A stretch of DNA of 64,000 nt. Source: CALHRB01 sp964473465 (GTDB lineage: Bacteria; Bacteroidota; Ignavibacteria; Kapaibacteriales; UBA2268). Below the pieces are notes generated by a model. The model ran no database searches, was not told where the DNA came from, and was given only the letters and a program-made list of their open reading frames with translations. The stretch lies in NCBI GenBank assembly GCA_964473465.1, contig CAYYPE010000002.1, forward strand, positions 62,001 to 126,000, read 5' to 3'. The first letter of the stretch is position 1, and each line of letters starts with the position of its first letter. Positions 63,001-64,000 of the stretch are shown one piece after another. The translations under genes were made by a program, and so were the position numbers.

Positions 63001-64000
63001 AGGCTTTTCTCTTCCTTTAATACTAATTTCGACACAGAAAATATAGAATTCATAGAAATAATGATGAACGTCCAGCAATATGAACAAGGTAAAACCAAAA
63101 TGTTCATTGACCTTGGTCAAATTAGCGAGGACGTCATACCAAACGGACGATTAGATACCGAAGACGGAATAACCGAAGCAAGTCCTTTCCCGAACGGTAT
63201 TATTGATCAGGGGGAAGATATTGGTATTGATGCTATGACAAATCAAAAAGAAAAGGAAAACTATCCATGGCCACTCAATCTGGAAAAAGACCCTTCAAAA
63301 GATGATTATTCATTCAGTTTCACTCAGGATGATAACGAAAGAGTTGAAAATGATTTCAGGTTTTATAATAATTTTGAAGGAAATGCAATTTCTGAACTAG
63401 GTCAGTTCCCCGATCAGGAAGTGCTTAATAAAAATAACGGCCAAACAATTGTCGAAGGAAATGATTACTATTCCTACGAAATTGATTTAACGCCAAATCC
63501 ATTGGTAAATAAACAAATTGTTGGTGGTAATCCCGATAAAGGATGGTTCCTCTATAGAATACCAATCCGCTCCCCCTCAAGAAAAGTTGGTAATCCAAGC
63601 TTTGCAAATATTCAATATGCCCGGGTCTGGGTCAAAGGAGGTTTAGCCAAAATAGCTGTTGTGGATTGGCGATTGCTCGGTTCTCAATGGCAAAGAATTA
63701 ATAATATACAGGCAGGTGTTTCTCCTGATGACAGTGTGCTTCAGGTGGCATTTGTAAACTTAGAAGAAAATGGCGATGCCCCTGATTTTTATAATCTTCC
63801 TCCGGGAGTTCAACCTCCAAGACAAATAGGAAATCAGGCTTATTATGACGACATAAGATTGAATGAGCAATCATTATCGCTTAAAGTAAAGAATTTAAGA
63901 TATTGCGACGAAAGGATGGCTGTCAGGTATTTCAGACCTCTTGATATATTCTACTACAAAACATTGAAATTTTTCATTCACGGTGATGGCTCTATGCCCG
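60091..64000 (+). CDS. sprA: SprA, T9SS outer-membrane translocon (3' partial; TTG start)
   Basis: At least 1303 residues with no stop to the window end; the full family length is around 2400. The frame opens just after a stop at 60085, and the first start codon is TTG 60091, giving the signal peptide MQSSVKKIVFLFFIVFLF... ending near IIAAN. Family features: VGNVSLPTTSTLIGGGQALFG, WDSQNLGTVSAFGQTQSSPVF, SGEVTGRQTDRISLG, YNEPVVYIDDFEGAQRYISL, and LKFFIHGDGSMP at the edge. SprA is the giant 36-strand barrel through which T9SS cargo crosses the outer membrane, so it serves the five cargo proteins encoded here. The next ATG in frame (60250) would remove the signal. Confidence 0.93.
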   Translation, partial: MQSSVKKIVFLFFIVFLFYSKQDIIAANPDYFISKNYIYLNTLQLSFFHKIFLMNSPLWVFINFQTPIIEQDSLQERVNRTTPFKPYDEKIYVPYRVLERSEINVLRKKYPPEGLYKYIDIDSNGNTVRFRTEFDDNTLSYPYDIELDDYLEIRKKQIVNNYWDSLGTSYDLSKALSGGDLARMISQATGLTIPIPPNPLSGIFGKPEININVSGEVNLRLGWRWDSQNLGTVSAFGQTQSSPVFNQDIRVNVTGGIGDKLKLGTDWNTRRQFEYDNKFKIGYEGEDDEIIKLIEVGNVSLPTTSTLIGGGQALFGARADFQFGPLYLKTIASQRRGERKFVEARGGVSKQTFSIRAYDYSKNHFFVDTVYKAIYRDYFANTTPVIPASANEHRIKRIEVWESTNQTTDGPYASWVVAYSDLEPLPKGQLYPPMMKITPIKTGEVERGIFMRLDSSRYRIDYNLGTLTILNLRVDRYYAVAYRTEGATPDTSDDKYHGTLSTFVSEKDTLILKLLYRPNLLPNYKTLWSRQMKNKYSINASNVNINDTKIGIWYYNQNNDSTDVLQGAPDKLVSIMKVDQVNNSTGTPQPDGLFDLRPPFFDPQYGEITFPSLEPFREGLRDYFRKLGTPQLAEQYVYPQVYDTTYDVARRATDKDRFVISGEVTGRQTDRISLGAFNMPQGSVRVTLDGVPLREYEDYVVDYYSGTLTLRNQRASLPNANLRIEYEANDIFNISTRTLLGMRADYQLFRSRSVDAALGGTFMFYNQSALIDRVRLGEEPVSNSMFGFDAKLNWDAPFLTKMLDALPFYDTKAQSSFNARGEWAMILPEPNKRRSEVTTDYNEPVVYIDDFEGAQRYISLSLSPSQWIHSSQPQDSSIAESDSSRALYRGKIFWYQRFLPHVPIRDVYPKKQFIQGRANLSPLYIVFNPYERGIYNKNTDFRDTLNPEFKPDSAQIFFNNNTEKIWGGFQRLFSSFNTNFDTENIEFIEIMMNVQQYEQGKTKMFIDLGQISEDVIPNGRLDTEDGITEASPFPNGIIDQGEDIGIDAMTNQKEKENYPWPLNLEKDPSKDDYSFSFTQDDNERVENDFRFYNNFEGNAISELGQFPDQEVLNKNNGQTIVEGNDYYSYEIDLTPNPLVNKQIVGGNPDKGWFLYRIPIRSPSRKVGNPSFANIQYARVWVKGGLAKIAVVDWRLLGSQWQRINNIQAGVSPDDSVLQVAFVNLEENGDAPDFYNLPPGVQPPRQIGNQAYYDDIRLNEQSLSLKVKNLRYCDERMAVRYFRPLDIFYYKTLKFFIHGDGSMP

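Overview
The window is low-G+C DNA (by eye roughly one third G+C) from a Gram-negative bacterium of the Bacteroidota/Chlorobi (FCB) group. An Ignavibacteria- or Kapabacteria-like lineage is my inference; no marker here fixes it. The basis is five large secreted proteins with a type IX secretion (T9SS) C-terminal sorting domain, the 5' 3.9 kb of sprA (the T9SS translocon), a DUF4835/PorD-like T9SS protein, BamD, a SusC-like TonB-dependent receptor with a carboxypeptidase-D-like N-terminal domain, and many outer-membrane barrels and lipoproteins. One tRNA gene, tRNA-Pro(GGG), is present. No rRNA, CRISPR array, prophage or integrated plasmid is visible.

Layout. 1-6.4 kb: three plus-strand exported or T9SS proteins; the first is open at the window edge. 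6.4-9.8 kb, minus strand: a subtilisin-family protease with no signal peptide, a small protein resembling a free-standing protease propeptide/inhibitor, and an EEP-fold nuclease/phosphatase. 10.1-14.9 kb, plus strand: an HMG-CoA-lyase-like enzyme, a class V aminotransferase, tRNA-Pro, then an NfeD/YqiJ-like membrane protein and a flotillin. 14.9-17.1 kb, minus strand: DUF58, CBS-domain protein, BamD. 17.2-22.5 kb: a DnaQ-like exonuclease, a matrixin-type metallopeptidase with PKD-like domains and T9SS tail, and a RAYT/IS200-like transposase among REP-like hairpins. 22.5-29.5 kb: YeiH-type transporter with a 52-aa membrane protein, divergent from a TonB-dependent receptor and a T9SS partner. 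29.6-34.7 kb: arsC-arsM, LpxR-like lipid A deacylase, succinate-semialdehyde dehydrogenase, a divergent aspartate kinase. 35.1-40.7 kb: an 1862-aa T9SS surface protein. 40.8-48.6 kb: HDOD, PHP phosphoesterase, a degenerate glycogen-synthase-family protein, a lipoprotein/barrel pair, FBPase, a methyltransferase. 49.2-52.5 kb, minus strand: a compact exported redox cluster (P460-type cytochrome lipoprotein, single-haem outer-membrane barrel, small membrane protein, YceI, Rieske). 52.7-64 kb: uppP, yihY, a lipoprotein, a barrel, purN, polA and sprA (cut by the window end).

Strongest candidates for something new: (1) the redox cluster, where a Cyc2-like fusion of one c-type haem to an outer-membrane barrel is encoded beside a P460-type cytochrome; (2) the intracellular-looking S8 protease with a probable cognate propeptide-like inhibitor encoded next to it; (3) a GT5 glycosyltransferase that has lost its canonical active-site Arg and Lys; and (4) a triple TGTAA/TTACA palindrome array between aspartate kinase and the giant surface protein. 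All names come from reading motifs without database searches.
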